From Xanthobacteraceae bacterium (GTDB taxonomy: Bacteria; Pseudomonadota; Alphaproteobacteria; Rhizobiales; Xanthobacteraceae): 9,424 bases of DNA. Of the stretch, positions 1 through 5,158 are shown piece by piece. How positions within the stretch are numbered: position 1 is the stretch's first letter; every line of letters begins with the position of its first letter. Location: the NCBI GenBank assembly GCA_030037185.1, contig JASHRR010001148.1, positions 1 to 9,424 on the forward strand. The letters are read 5' to 3'. The notes below the pieces were generated by a model. It had not been told where the DNA came from. It was given only the letters and a program-made list of their open reading frames with translations, and did not search any database. The translations under genes and the position numbers were made by a program.

Positions 1-34
1 CCGGTGAGCCCAGTCAAAATTGGCCAAAGTCAAG

Positions 35-55
35 CTAAGTATCTAAGTATCTAAG
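35..55. repeat. Short tandem repeat, 8-bp unit CTAAGTAT
   Basis: The unit CTAAGTAT occurs twice in full (35-42, 43-50) and then partly (CTAAG, 51-55). It is too short to be assigned a role and lies outside any gene I can support. It could be a chance repeat or a slippage product. Confidence 0.6.
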
Positions 56-575
56 CAGATTCGAGACTTACAGCGGTTCGCCTTGCCTCGCCTCTCTCAA
101 AAAACCGCTGCCGTCTTGATGGGATGCCTCGGAACAGGTGCGTGGCTGGGCCTGGGCGGCCGCACGAATTATCAACGGCCACACGCGACGATGACGATTT
201 GCCTGATGCCACGGTGGTGAACGTTGCGGAAAAGTCGGGACATGATCCCGCCAGGCGTGGTGTCCTTGTGTGTCTGGATCGCGCTGGGGTGCAGCGCCTG
301 CCCTCACACCAGGGCAACGCGCGCCTTGCCGTCGGTACTGATGCACATGCACCACGCACTGATCGCGGCTGAACACCATGACATAGCGATTTCACCCCGC
401 AATGCTCGAAATGAAAGTCGCAGCGCTCGACAATGAGCGATCATATCCTGACGGTCGTAATGCCCCCGGAGCCTCAGACGGTCAGATCGCAGCGCGCATC
501 GCCGGTGCGGCGAATTTCGACTGAGACCGCCTCTGGCCGATATCCCGTTTGATGAGTCCGCTTCTGAGGGAATCT

Positions 576-686
576 ATGCGCATTTTCTGAAGAGATATCC
601 AGCTCGGTTGGACAGACGGTCACGCAGCATACGACATCGCGGCTGAGCTCAGGCAAGACGACACCGATACGAGGCAGCTATCATAG
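576..686 (+). pseudogene. Possible small broken gene, 36 codons with an internal stop
   Basis: An ATG at 576 follows GAGG (566-569) by six bases and opens a frame that reads MRIF, then TGA at 588-590, then RDIQLGWTDGHAAYDIAAEL and further acidic residues to TAG at 684-686. The part after the stop has an ordinary soluble-protein composition. I do not recognise a family. It could be a small gene inactivated by one nonsense change, or a chance reading. The good spacing of the ribosome binding site is the only independent support. Confidence 0.2.
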
Positions 687-847
687 GGCGCAGGAGTCAA
701 GTTAAGATAACCTGCGGTTGAGCTTGTTTCAATCGCGCCGATAGTCGCTCGCAAACGCGCGTGGCTTGAATGACACGCCGGGACAAGTTTTATGATGCTA
801 CGGAAGGTAGAATATAGTATATACTTTCATCTTCAATCGTGTCTAAG

Positions 848-877
848 CTTGACAATCCAGTATAAATGATTTTTATT
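848..877 (+). promoter_or_regulatory. Promoter-like site for the candidate sRNA
   Basis: CTTGACA (848-854) matches the alphaproteobacterial -35 consensus. Seventeen bases later TTTATT (872-877) matches the general -10 element at four of six positions. The surrounding 800-890 is markedly AT-rich compared with the rest of the window, and a perfect palindrome AGTATATACT lies just upstream (816-825), which could be an operator. The -10 is weak, so the start site (around 884) is only a guess. Confidence 0.35.
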
Positions 878-883
878 CTAAAA

Positions 884-966
884 ATATTGCGCATAAGGCG
901 TCTCCTTCACTTTGCGGCGTCCAGGTAAGTCTCCTGTCTCAAGCAACCTGGCGCCGCTTTTCTTTT
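884..966 (+). ncRNA. Candidate trans-acting small RNA with anti-SD motifs
   Basis: The segment between the promoter-like site and the terminator at 914-966 would give a transcript of about 83 nucleotides without a credible coding frame. It carries two CUCCU motifs: one at 902-906, upstream of the terminator stem, and one at 931-935, inside the 21-base loop. Exposed CUCCU is complementary to Shine-Dalgarno sequences, and rhizobial sRNAs such as NfeR1 display such motifs in loops; that is known of those families, not shown here. The 5' end is inferred. The alternative is the leader or trailer of an unrecognised decayed gene. Confidence 0.4.
914..966 (+). terminator. Strong intrinsic terminator
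   Basis: GCGGCG-T-CCAGG (914-925) pairs with CCTGGCGCCGC (947-957), eleven base pairs with one bulged T. The loop is 21 bases (926-946). The run TTTTCTTTT (958-966) follows at once. No protein gene ends just upstream, which is why an RNA gene is proposed. Confidence 0.8.
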
Positions 967-1157
967 GCAAGGTCTGATTGTCGTACTTGAGGCATGAGAA
1001 GAGAGCGTCTGACAATCACGGCATCCTCACGGCGAAGCTGAAGAGCCACAATGGGATGGGACTCTATTATCCCGTTCCTTTTAGACGCCAAATTATCTCA
1101 CCGGTTTTTTCTGCTAGTGTTTGGTGATTCGCTTCTCGCTTCAGTGGAGTAATCGCC

Positions 1158-1346
1158 ATGAAACAAGATCAGACGATAGCAGCAACGCTGACGGCCGCCC
1201 TGATCCAAGCACATTTCAATCTTGTGCATAAGAATGGCGGGGATACCGTCCAAGGTGCAGTTGATTTGTACTACGAATGCCTCGATAAACTTAGGAAGAG
1301 AAGACCTAAGTTACAAGCAAGAGAGGCCAATGCTATATCAGTATAA
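1158..1346 (+). CDS. Small conserved-looking hypothetical protein, 62 aa
   Basis: An uninterrupted 62-codon frame starts at ATG 1158, preceded by GGAG at 1146-1149 with a normal eight-base spacing, and is followed seven bases after its stop by a hairpin terminator. The protein is soluble with no signal peptide or membrane segment. An alanine- and threonine-rich N-terminal helix (residues 4-20) is followed by a glycine turn (27-28), a second helix (about 32-47, DLYYECLDKLRKRRP) and a basic tail. This two-helix layout recalls small rhizobial proteins of unknown function; I cannot name a family. It stands alone as a single-gene unit in AT-richer DNA and is one of the few undamaged genes in the window. 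Function unknown. Confidence 0.75.
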   Translation: MKQDQTIAATLTAALIQAHFNLVHKNGGDTVQGAVDLYYECLDKLRKRRPKLQAREANAISV

Positions 1347-1352
1347 TAAACG

Positions 1353-1389
1353 ATAAACTCCGGAAGGTTATTTTCCTTGCGGGGTTTAT
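1353..1389 (+). terminator. Hairpin terminator after the 62-aa gene
   Basis: ATAAACTCCGGAAGG (1353-1367) pairs with CCTTGCGGGGTTTAT (1375-1389) over 15 positions with one G-G mismatch and one T-G wobble; the loop is TTATTTT. The outer A/T pairs give an A-tract before and a T-tract after the GC core, so it may act in both directions. Confidence 0.6.
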
Positions 1390-1722
1390 ATGCCGAGCTT
1401 ATCTTTTAGAGATTTAACAGAATTTGAATTGATATACGCTCGCATTCTCAGATCATTAGCGGTCCCGATGCGATTTTGAGCGCGATATGCGCGACAAAAA
1501 TCCATGTGTCGTTCAGCCGAGAAATCCTTAAGCAGACGCTGCTCGGGCAAGGACTTCCCGCCGGCTGGGAACGGCGCCGCCGACCATGAAATACCGCTCA
1601 CGCCGCCGTCGAGACCCGCTGCTTCGATGAGCGGCTTCGATGAGCGGCTTCGACGCGGCCCAGGACCACAGCGGGCTCCCCCGAGGGGTAACTCCGCCGT
1701 ACGGCTGATCTTTGGCTCAATT
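1390..1722. other. Stretch with no recognisable gene
   Basis: Frames are open on both strands here, including one of 114 codons on the minus strand (1386-1730), but I recognise no family and the frames have no convincing start signals. The minus-strand frame between 1390 and 1560 has a somewhat natural composition (for example DFCRAYRAQNRIGTANDL) and could be a gene relic. A 13-bp tandem repeat interrupts the stretch at 1621-1654. Confidence 0.4.
1621..1654. repeat. Tandem repeat, 13-bp unit GCTTCGATGAGCG
   Basis: Two exact copies (1621-1633 and 1634-1646) and an eight-base partial copy differing at its last base (1647-1654). A 13-bp unit shifts the reading frame with each copy, so it is not a coding repeat. 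Confidence 0.8.
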
Positions 1723-1927
1723 CTAGTCATTGTAGACGGGAACCGATTTCCCCGGCATCAGATCCGGCAGATGCGCGCGCATCTGCCTGATAATCCGGCG
1801 TGCCGGGAACATAGCGGTTCTCCAGATCGCCGACGGCCTGCCCTTGCGTCATGCGCAGGGGCATCACGATGGTGCCGTCGTTCTCCATCGACGCCGATCC
1901 GATCTGCTGCTTGGGCGCCTCGGCCAT
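1723..1927 (-). pseudogene. Small rhizobial-type hypothetical protein, frameshifted
   Basis: From ATG at 1927 the minus strand reads MAEAPKQQIGSASMENDG and continues through IVMPLRM and NRYVPGTPDYQ. At about 1778 the natural sequence leaves this frame: the continuation QMRAHLPDLMPGKSVPVYND, ending in TAG at 1725-1723, is in the next frame. A two-base deletion or a one-base insertion explains the switch and gives a protein of about 68 residues. The pattern M-E-x-D-G-T-I-V, then Y-P-x-x-x-P-x-Y, then L-x-P-G-x-x-x-P-V is one I recall from small proteins of unknown function in rhizobial genomes. It lies 31 bases downstream of another small broken gene on the same strand, so the two may have been co-transcribed. 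No good ribosome binding site is visible. Confidence 0.5.
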
Positions 1928-1958
1928 GATCACCGGCGGGGATCGCCCAGCTATTTAG

Positions 1959-2097
1959 CTATTCGGCATGGCTCTCGGCATAGGCCTCGTCGCGACCGAT
2001 CCGCTCGTTTTCCTGTAGTGGTCGGCCAACGAACCCTTCCACTCATCCTGGTCATAAGCGGTCTTGAAGTCCGCCTGGTCGGAGGCTCCGCTGTCAT
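1959..2097 (-). pseudogene. Small acidic hypothetical protein, two frameshifts
   Basis: ATG at 2097 is preceded on the minus strand by AGGAAGG with a five-base spacer, the best ribosome binding site of the left half. The frame reads MTAEP; one base is then missing and the sense continues as SDQADFKTAYDQDEWKGSL and ADHY in the next frame; a second base is missing and the rest, QENERIGRDEAYAESHAE, runs in the third frame to TAG at 1961-1959. Restoring both bases gives 141 nt, a 46-residue hydrophilic acidic protein. The strong start signal, natural stop and sensible composition in all three pieces argue for a once-real gene. Function is unknown. A sequencing error is possible but would be needed twice in 139 bases. 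Confidence 0.5.
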
Positions 2098-2167
2098 TAT
2101 GGCCTTCCTGCCGCTACACCTATCGCGCAAATAGCACTGTAAGCCCTGGTTGGTTGGCACGAAACGT

Positions 2168-2200
2168 ATGGCACCCGTCGTCCTCTCGGCTGGGTGCCGT
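2168..2200. repeat. Inverted repeat, GC-rich hairpin
   Basis: ATGGCACCC (2168-2176) is complementary to GGGTGCCGT (2192-2200) with one G-T wobble, around a 15-base loop. TTTAAT follows on the plus strand, so a weak terminator is possible. It lies upstream of the broken small gene starting at 2097 and upstream of the TnpB remnant. Whether it marks the left edge of the mobile element is unknown. Confidence 0.5.
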
Positions 2201-2291
2201 TTAATCACCAAGCCTGCAATTGCGCGACGGCGCTTTCGTCTTTCGCCACGGACGTCGCCGATTGCTGGAAGGCGCCAAGATCGGCCGCGGC

Positions 2292-2670
2292 TCCTTCTCG
2301 ACGAAGCTTGTGCGGTAATTTGGGTTCATTGCCGTTGGCAATGTTAGCCCATCGAAACTCGCTCGTACCAACATGGCAAAGAGCGTTCTCGATGCCGGGT
2401 GGTCGGACTTGAGGACCATGCTGACGTGGAAATCGCGATTGCGCGGCTGGGGCATGTGTCTTGAAGTTCCTGAGCATCTGACTACCCGGACCTGTTCGGA
2501 GAGCGGTTGTCTGCCGCCTTCGAGGAGGTATCGCAGGCTTGTGAATAAGAGACTGGACTTGCGACGATCGCGGTGCGGTTCCTGATCGTGACGTAAACGC
2601 TGCAAGGAACATTCTCCGCCTGGGGCTCCAGGCGCTTGTTGAAGGAACCCTACGGCTGCGGCAGGGGTAG
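2292..2670 (+). pseudogene. tnpB: TnpB (IS200/IS605-type) C-terminal remnant
   Basis: The frame from 2292 reads SFSTKLVR, then TAA (2316-2318), then FGFIAVGNVSPSKLARTNM and AKSVLDAGWSDLRTML, the conserved central block of TnpB/OrfB, RNA-guided nucleases of IS200/IS605 and IS607 elements. The zinc-ribbon follows but is ruined: the first C-x-x-C reads TCSES, so its second Cys is Ser. The next block, GIAGL-stop-IRDWTCDDR, lies in another frame with TGA in place of a codon and Arg in place of a Cys. The last RuvC motif DRDVNAARNIL is intact, followed by RLGLQALVEGTLRLRQG and TAG at 2668-2670. The N-terminal half of a normal protein of about 400 residues is not recognisable upstream of 2292. The element is inactive. 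Confidence 0.85.
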
Positions 2671-2673
2671 AAA

Positions 2674-2694
2674 CCCCGGGCTTTAGCCGTGGGG
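2674..2694 (+). mobile_element. Right-end hairpin of the TnpB element (possible omega-RNA 3' end)
   Basis: Four bases after the tnpB stop, CCCC-G-GGC (2674-2681) pairs with GCC-GT-GGGG (2686-2694) around TTTA. A stem with a TTTA-like loop just after tnpB is typical of the right end of IS200/IS605-type elements, where the omega (guide) RNA also ends. The guide would be the DNA just outside, starting near 2695-2700. The left end was not found, so the extent of the element is unknown. Confidence 0.55.
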
Positions 2695-2706
2695 AGTAGT
2701 CGCCGG

Positions 2707-2734
2707 GTCTGGTGCGGTTACCCCCATACCAGAC
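2707..2734. repeat. Inverted repeat between TnpB relic and tRNA half
   Basis: GTCTGGT (2707-2713) and ACCAGAC (2728-2734) are perfectly complementary, with a 14-base loop. No T-run follows on either strand, so it is not an obvious terminator. It could belong to a recombination site, but that is speculation. Confidence 0.45.
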
Positions 2735-2754
2735 GAGACGAAATCGGAGTTATT

Positions 2755-2797
2755 GCTGACCCGACAGGGATTGAACCTGTGACCTCCCGGTGGTGAA
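2755..2797 (-). tRNA. tRNA-like 3' half, partial (likely attachment-site relic)
   Basis: Read on the minus strand, the segment shows a possible anticodon-stem 3' strand (CCGGG), a five-base variable loop (AGGTC), a perfect five-pair T stem (ACAGG/CCTGT) around TTCAATC, and CGGGTCAG resembling an acceptor 3' strand with discriminator. The bases upstream do not form the matching D-arm, anticodon 5' strand or acceptor 5' strand, so this is a half, not a gene. Integrases of rhizobial and other islands recombine within the 3' half of tRNA genes, leaving such copies at element ends. The adjacent integrase tail supports that reading. The parent tRNA cannot be named with confidence. Confidence 0.5.
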
Positions 2798-2834
2798 TTG
2801 GTGGCGGTAATCATAGCGACCGCAGATTTCGAGG

Positions 2835-2975
2835 ACACATCTACCGCACCCGCAGTCGATCTTGAGCGTGATGGCCGTAAATCTCGCCAATGACGGCCTC
2901 GGAGGTGCCCTGCACGCCGGCCACGTCGAAGATCGAAACGCCCCGCTGCAAGAGCCGCGTTGCGCATGTCGCTGC
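2835..2975 (-). pseudogene. Tyrosine recombinase (phage-type integrase), C-terminal fragment
   Basis: The minus strand from 2975 reads ATCATRLLQRGVSIFDV followed by AGVQGTSEAVIGEIYGHHA and QDRLRVR, then TAG at 2843-2841. This matches the catalytic C-terminus of tyrosine recombinases: the helix after the RHT(C/F)AT box and the Y-G-H-H block with the nucleophilic Tyr. The preceding Arg-His is replaced by unrelated residues and the rest of the enzyme is absent. Adding one base just before the stop restores LRVAVDVSSK and an open frame running over the tRNA-like half. A normal enzyme has 300-400 residues, so this is a short relic. Upstream DNA (2976-3050) fits no integrase frame. Position beside a tRNA 3' half is as expected for an int-att module. 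Confidence 0.75.
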
Positions 2976-3050
2976 TTGAGACTGGATGCCCTGAGAACGC
3001 CCACAGGCGACCGTCAGCCGCGGCTAGTCCGGTCTGCGTGCGCGCACCAC

Positions 3051-3248
3051 GTGATGGTCTGCGAAGCGCGGCTTCCAGCAAGCCACCCGGATCACGCTCC
3101 CCAAATCTCACCGCCGCAATAATTGGTGTGGCGATGCGTCCCCGCGCCACGTCGGGCTCGCCGGTGTGTTGGAGTTTTTCAAAGGCGGCGTCCAGAACCT
3201 TGCTCAGCTCCGTAATTGCCCTCGGGTCTGAAAACCCCGGCTTGCCAT
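3051..3248 (-). pseudogene. Small rhizobial-type hypothetical protein, frameshifted
   Basis: ATG at 3248 follows GGGGAAG with a five-base spacer. The frame gives MASRGF and then, one base short, continues in the next frame as DPRAITELSKVLDAAFEKL, QHTGEPDVARGRIATPIIAA and VRFGERDPGGLLEAALRR. Proteins of about 65-75 residues with an early F-D-P-E-x-x-x-x-(L/M) block and a late G-E-R-D-P-x-x-L block are frequent in rhizobial genomes; their function is unknown to me. The natural stop appears lost: the frame runs on without a stop into the integrase relic, so the boundary at about 3051 is estimated. Start signal and conserved blocks support a former gene. Confidence 0.55.
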
Positions 3249-3478
3249 CGAGACTTCCCCATCCCCACAGTCGAGCCCCGGCCTGTCATAGATAGGTCAC
3301 AAAATTGGGAGGATATCAGGTAAATCCTGTCAAAAATGTCAATTTATGCTAACGTATGGTTGTCGGTTGCCCGATACATGTCGGAAAACGACCCAGCAAG
3401 CGCCTTGGGGTTGCCCCCTTTTTGTTTTGGATAGCGCCGGGGCGTGAATTTCGCCAACCACGGTGGATGGGGTTAGCG
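3249..3478. other. Intergenic stretch
   Basis: No gene is recognisable. CAGG/CCTG flank a five-base loop near 3317-3329, and GGGG-TTG-CCCC followed by TTTTTGTTTT (3407-3427) resembles a very small terminator with only four pairs. The region probably holds the promoter of the 41-residue ORF, but no convincing -35/-10 pair is visible. Confidence 0.4.
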
Positions 3479-3604
3479 ATGAACACTGACACCAATCGTG
3501 CTGATGATCCTGATCCGGACGACCTCGACGGTCTTGCCGCCAGCCTGGATCACTTGAGGCTATGGTGCGAGTTAGAGGGGCCCGGCGACAGTTCCGCCGG
3601 GTAA
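3479..3604 (+). CDS. Small acidic hypothetical protein, 41 aa
   Basis: ATG at 3479 is preceded by GGATGGGG with a six-base spacer, better supported than the in-frame ATG at 3356. The 41-residue product begins MNTDTNRADDPDPDDLDGL and continues with a short helical segment ASLDHLRLWCELEG. It is strongly acidic, with no membrane segment or signal peptide. A strong intrinsic terminator follows 37 bases after the stop, making it a compact single-gene unit. I recognise no family. It may be a real small protein or the end of a decayed gene; ribosome binding site plus terminator favour the former. Confidence 0.5.
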   Translation: MNTDTNRADDPDPDDLDGLAASLDHLRLWCELEGPGDSSAG

Positions 3605-3641
3605 TTACCGTCAGCGCACCGCGCGCCAACTAAACCAACAG

Positions 3642-3666
3642 GGGCCGGCACTTGCCGGCCCTTTAT
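3642..3666 (+). terminator. Strong intrinsic terminator
   Basis: GGGCCGGC (3642-3649) pairs perfectly with GCCGGCCC (3654-3661) around the loop ACTT, followed by TTTATT (3662-3667). It ends transcription of the 41-residue ORF. There is no T-run in the other direction. Confidence 0.85.
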
Positions 3667-3923
3667 TGTGCTTACGCGATGCGCTGGTCCGCAATTGGCC
3701 GCCTGCGATGCGGCGTTGGCCGTGAGTTCGCCGAGAAGCTTCTTGTGCGCCGCCACGCGCGCGGCGAACAACATGCCGCGACACCGGCAACCGCGATTGT
3801 CATGGGCGCCTGGCGCCGACTCTATTGTCGTCGCAAAAGTGAGGCCGCAAACGTCATTTCATGGTTCGCCCGCGCGCTGACGTGCCAAAATCCTGACACA
3901 AGAGGACGGGTGGTTGAATACCG
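3667..3923. other. Stretch with no recognisable gene
   Basis: A minus-strand frame near 3650-3774 has a natural look (MLFAARVAAHKKLLGELTA) but no ribosome binding site and no family I know. It may be a relic. Nothing else stands out except GGCGCC-T-GGCGCC at about 3806-3818. Confidence 0.35.
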
Positions 3924-4115
3924 TCAGTGCAGAAGCTTAAGCCTCGCCCGTAACGGGAAGCAGCAAGGAACCGCAAGCCTACGGTCGATTATCTCCCAGC
4001 GGTTTGGTTCGCTGCTGCGCGGACTGATGCGCCGGAACCGAAGCTTGCCGGCCTCGAAAGCACGCGCGATCGTCAGCGGCACATCCGCCAGACGCATCAG
4101 GTCGAGCACACTCAT
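3924..4115 (-). CDS. Possible small protein, 63 aa, C-terminal half doubtful
   Basis: ATG at 4115 follows GAAGGAA with a five-base spacer and reads MSVLDLMRLADVPLTIARAF, EAGKLRFRR and on to a stop at 3924-3926. The first 30 residues look like a real N-terminus with an amphipathic helix; the rest is Ser/Arg/Pro-rich and less protein-like. The frame is continuous with the end of the nucleotidyltransferase relic upstream, so this could instead be read-through of that relic. Upstream in another frame a TGA overlaps this ATG (ATGA), the classic arrangement of coupled genes. Function unknown; it may be the start of a gene whose 3' part was replaced. Confidence 0.35.
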   Translation of the reverse strand: MSVLDLMRLADVPLTIARAFEAGKLRFRRISPRSSEPNRWEIIDRRLAVPCCFPLRARLKLLH

Positions 4116-4165
4116 TGCGGTTCCTTCAGAATTCGAATCCCCGGCGTCACGCGGCGAGTAGAGCA

Positions 4166-4850
4166 TCGCCTGCACAAGATGCGCCGGCAAAGCTGACAAT
4201 TCCTTTGCGTCGAACGCCAGCCGCCAATATTCCACTGCAACAGTAGCAACAGTTTTGGCTTGCGAAAAATCCCGTCCGCGTTTCAGCGGTTCCCTGTCGT
4301 CTCGTCGCGAGACCCAATTATTTCGCCGAACCGTAAAACTTCGATCCACCTTCTTGAGAAGACCGATCACACCTTCTGCCCTTGCATCCACCAAGGCCAC
4401 TCGCAGTCGACGGCGGACATCCCGACATCCGTCGTCTCTGTCAGGCCGGATTCAAAGAAAATGCTAGCCGCAGCCTCGTGAGCGAACAGAGCATGTGATC
4501 CAACCACGAACAAATGCCGACCCAGCAGACCTGCCGAATCGAGCTTACGCAGAATGCGTGCCGAAAGCTTCGGAACACGTCCAAGGCCCAACGCCAGATT
4601 AACACGGGCCCTTTCACCAAGACGGAGGTTGAGCGTTTCAAGCCGAGACTGCAAGCCAAACCGATGATCGTCATAGTTGGTCTTTATGCGCTCCATTTCT
4701 GGGCCTCGCGGCCCGAGAGAGCGTTTTGCGCGATAGAGATATTCAACACCGTTGACGCTATGCCACCGCATTGCATAGCAGTCCAAATGAGCCTACGCAG
4801 AGCCGGCTGGAAATTCGGCGAACTGGTTTGCTTCACGGGCACTGCAACAC
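4166..4850 (-). pseudogene. GSU2403-like nucleotidyltransferase-fold protein, internally deleted
   Basis: The minus strand contains the ordered blocks of this family. Near 4770 are MRWHSVNGVEYLYR and KRSLGPRGPEMERI; next come ERARVNLALGLGRVPKL, SARILRKLDSAGLLGRHLF, VVGSHALFAHEAAASIFFES and GLTETTDV. Here the frame breaks and the TxDxD nucleotidyltransferase signature is lost (TTDVG). DVRRRLRVALVDARAEGVIG and LLKKVDRSFTVRRNN follow in the next frame. The sequence then jumps directly to WVSRRDDREPLKRGRD and FDAKELSALPAHLV, the family's C-terminal end, so roughly 80-90 residues are missing. An in-frame TAG also interrupts the N-terminal part just upstream of HLDCYAM. The family is widespread on bacterial mobile DNA; its substrate is not well defined. 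The loss of the catalytic signature plus the deletion make this a clear pseudogene. Blocks are quoted from memory of the family. Confidence 0.75.
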
Positions 4851-4869
4851 GCTTGGGCAGGCAACGGAC

Positions 4870-5001
4870 CGCTCCGAGCATTTCTGACAAGGCGCCGGCG
4901 ATCTGCGCTGTGGGCGTATCGAAGGCGAGGACGCGATCACCACAGAGATGCAGAACGGTTTCGAGCCACGTCGCCAGATCCTCGCTCTTGCGAGTTGCCC
5001 C
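4870..5001 (-). pseudogene. VapC-like PIN-domain toxin, central fragment
   Basis: The minus strand reads GATRKSEDLATWLETVLHL followed by CGDRVLAFDTPTAQIAGALS and E, then leaves the family. This matches the middle of FitB/VapC-type PIN-domain ribonucleases: the helix before and the strand with F-D-x-x-x-A-x-x-x-(A/G) that precede the G-x-x-x-x-x-x-D catalytic block. The first acidic residues (N-terminal about 40 residues) and the last catalytic block (A-D-x-x-I-A-A-T) are both missing, and a TAG (5004-5002) bounds the fragment upstream. No antitoxin gene is visible. It abuts the nucleotidyltransferase relic directly. Confidence 0.65.
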
Positions 5002-5128
5002 CTAAGCGTTGACGAGCTGCGCGAGATCGAGCGGCACCCTGGCTGAGCAGGCGATCGACATCACGCCAGCGGAACCGCTGTCCGCCAGTGACCCAACAAC
5101 ATCAGAGACTTAGCTCAGTAACCGCGCC

Positions 5129-5149
5129 GTACCCACGCGGGTACCCGCG
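5129..5149. promoter_or_regulatory. Overlapping palindromes, operator-like
   Basis: CGCGGGTACCCGCG (5136-5149) is a perfect 14-bp palindrome. It overlaps a second inverted repeat, GTACCC-N4-GGGTAC (5129-5144). The pair sits immediately upstream of the gene at 5159-5500, the usual place for a repressor site. No binding protein is encoded nearby. Confidence 0.4.
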
Positions 5150-5158
5150 CAATGCCAC

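Larger units (their letters stand above)
1..700. other. Stretch with no recognisable gene
   Basis: Several overlapping frames of 60-114 codons are open on both strands between about 50 and 440, but none gives a protein I recognise, none has a convincing ribosome binding site, and they overlap each other as expected for GC-rich non-coding or decayed DNA. The one stretch with a coding look is at 576-686 (plus) and is listed separately. Confidence 0.5.

Noticed and set aside
2201..2612. Two overlapping minus-strand frames of 134-135 codons
   Set aside because: They are antisense to the TnpB relic, which has clear family blocks on the plus strand. Neither gives a recognisable protein.
2683..3150. 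Minus-strand frame of 155 codons as one gene
   Set aside because: It joins the tail of the small gene at 3051-3248 to out-of-frame integrase DNA and then runs through the tRNA-like half; it is a by-product of lost stops, not a single protein.
3407..3427. GGGG-TTG-CCCC plus T-run as a terminator
   Set aside because: Only four pairs with a three-base loop; too weak, and no gene ends just upstream.
3356..3478. Longer version of the 41-residue gene starting at ATG 3356
   Set aside because: No ribosome binding site precedes 3356 and the extra residues look unlike the acidic core; ATG 3479 has a good site.
4514..5005. Plus-strand frame of 163 codons
   Set aside because: It is antisense to the nucleotidyltransferase and VapC relics, whose family blocks on the minus strand are clear.
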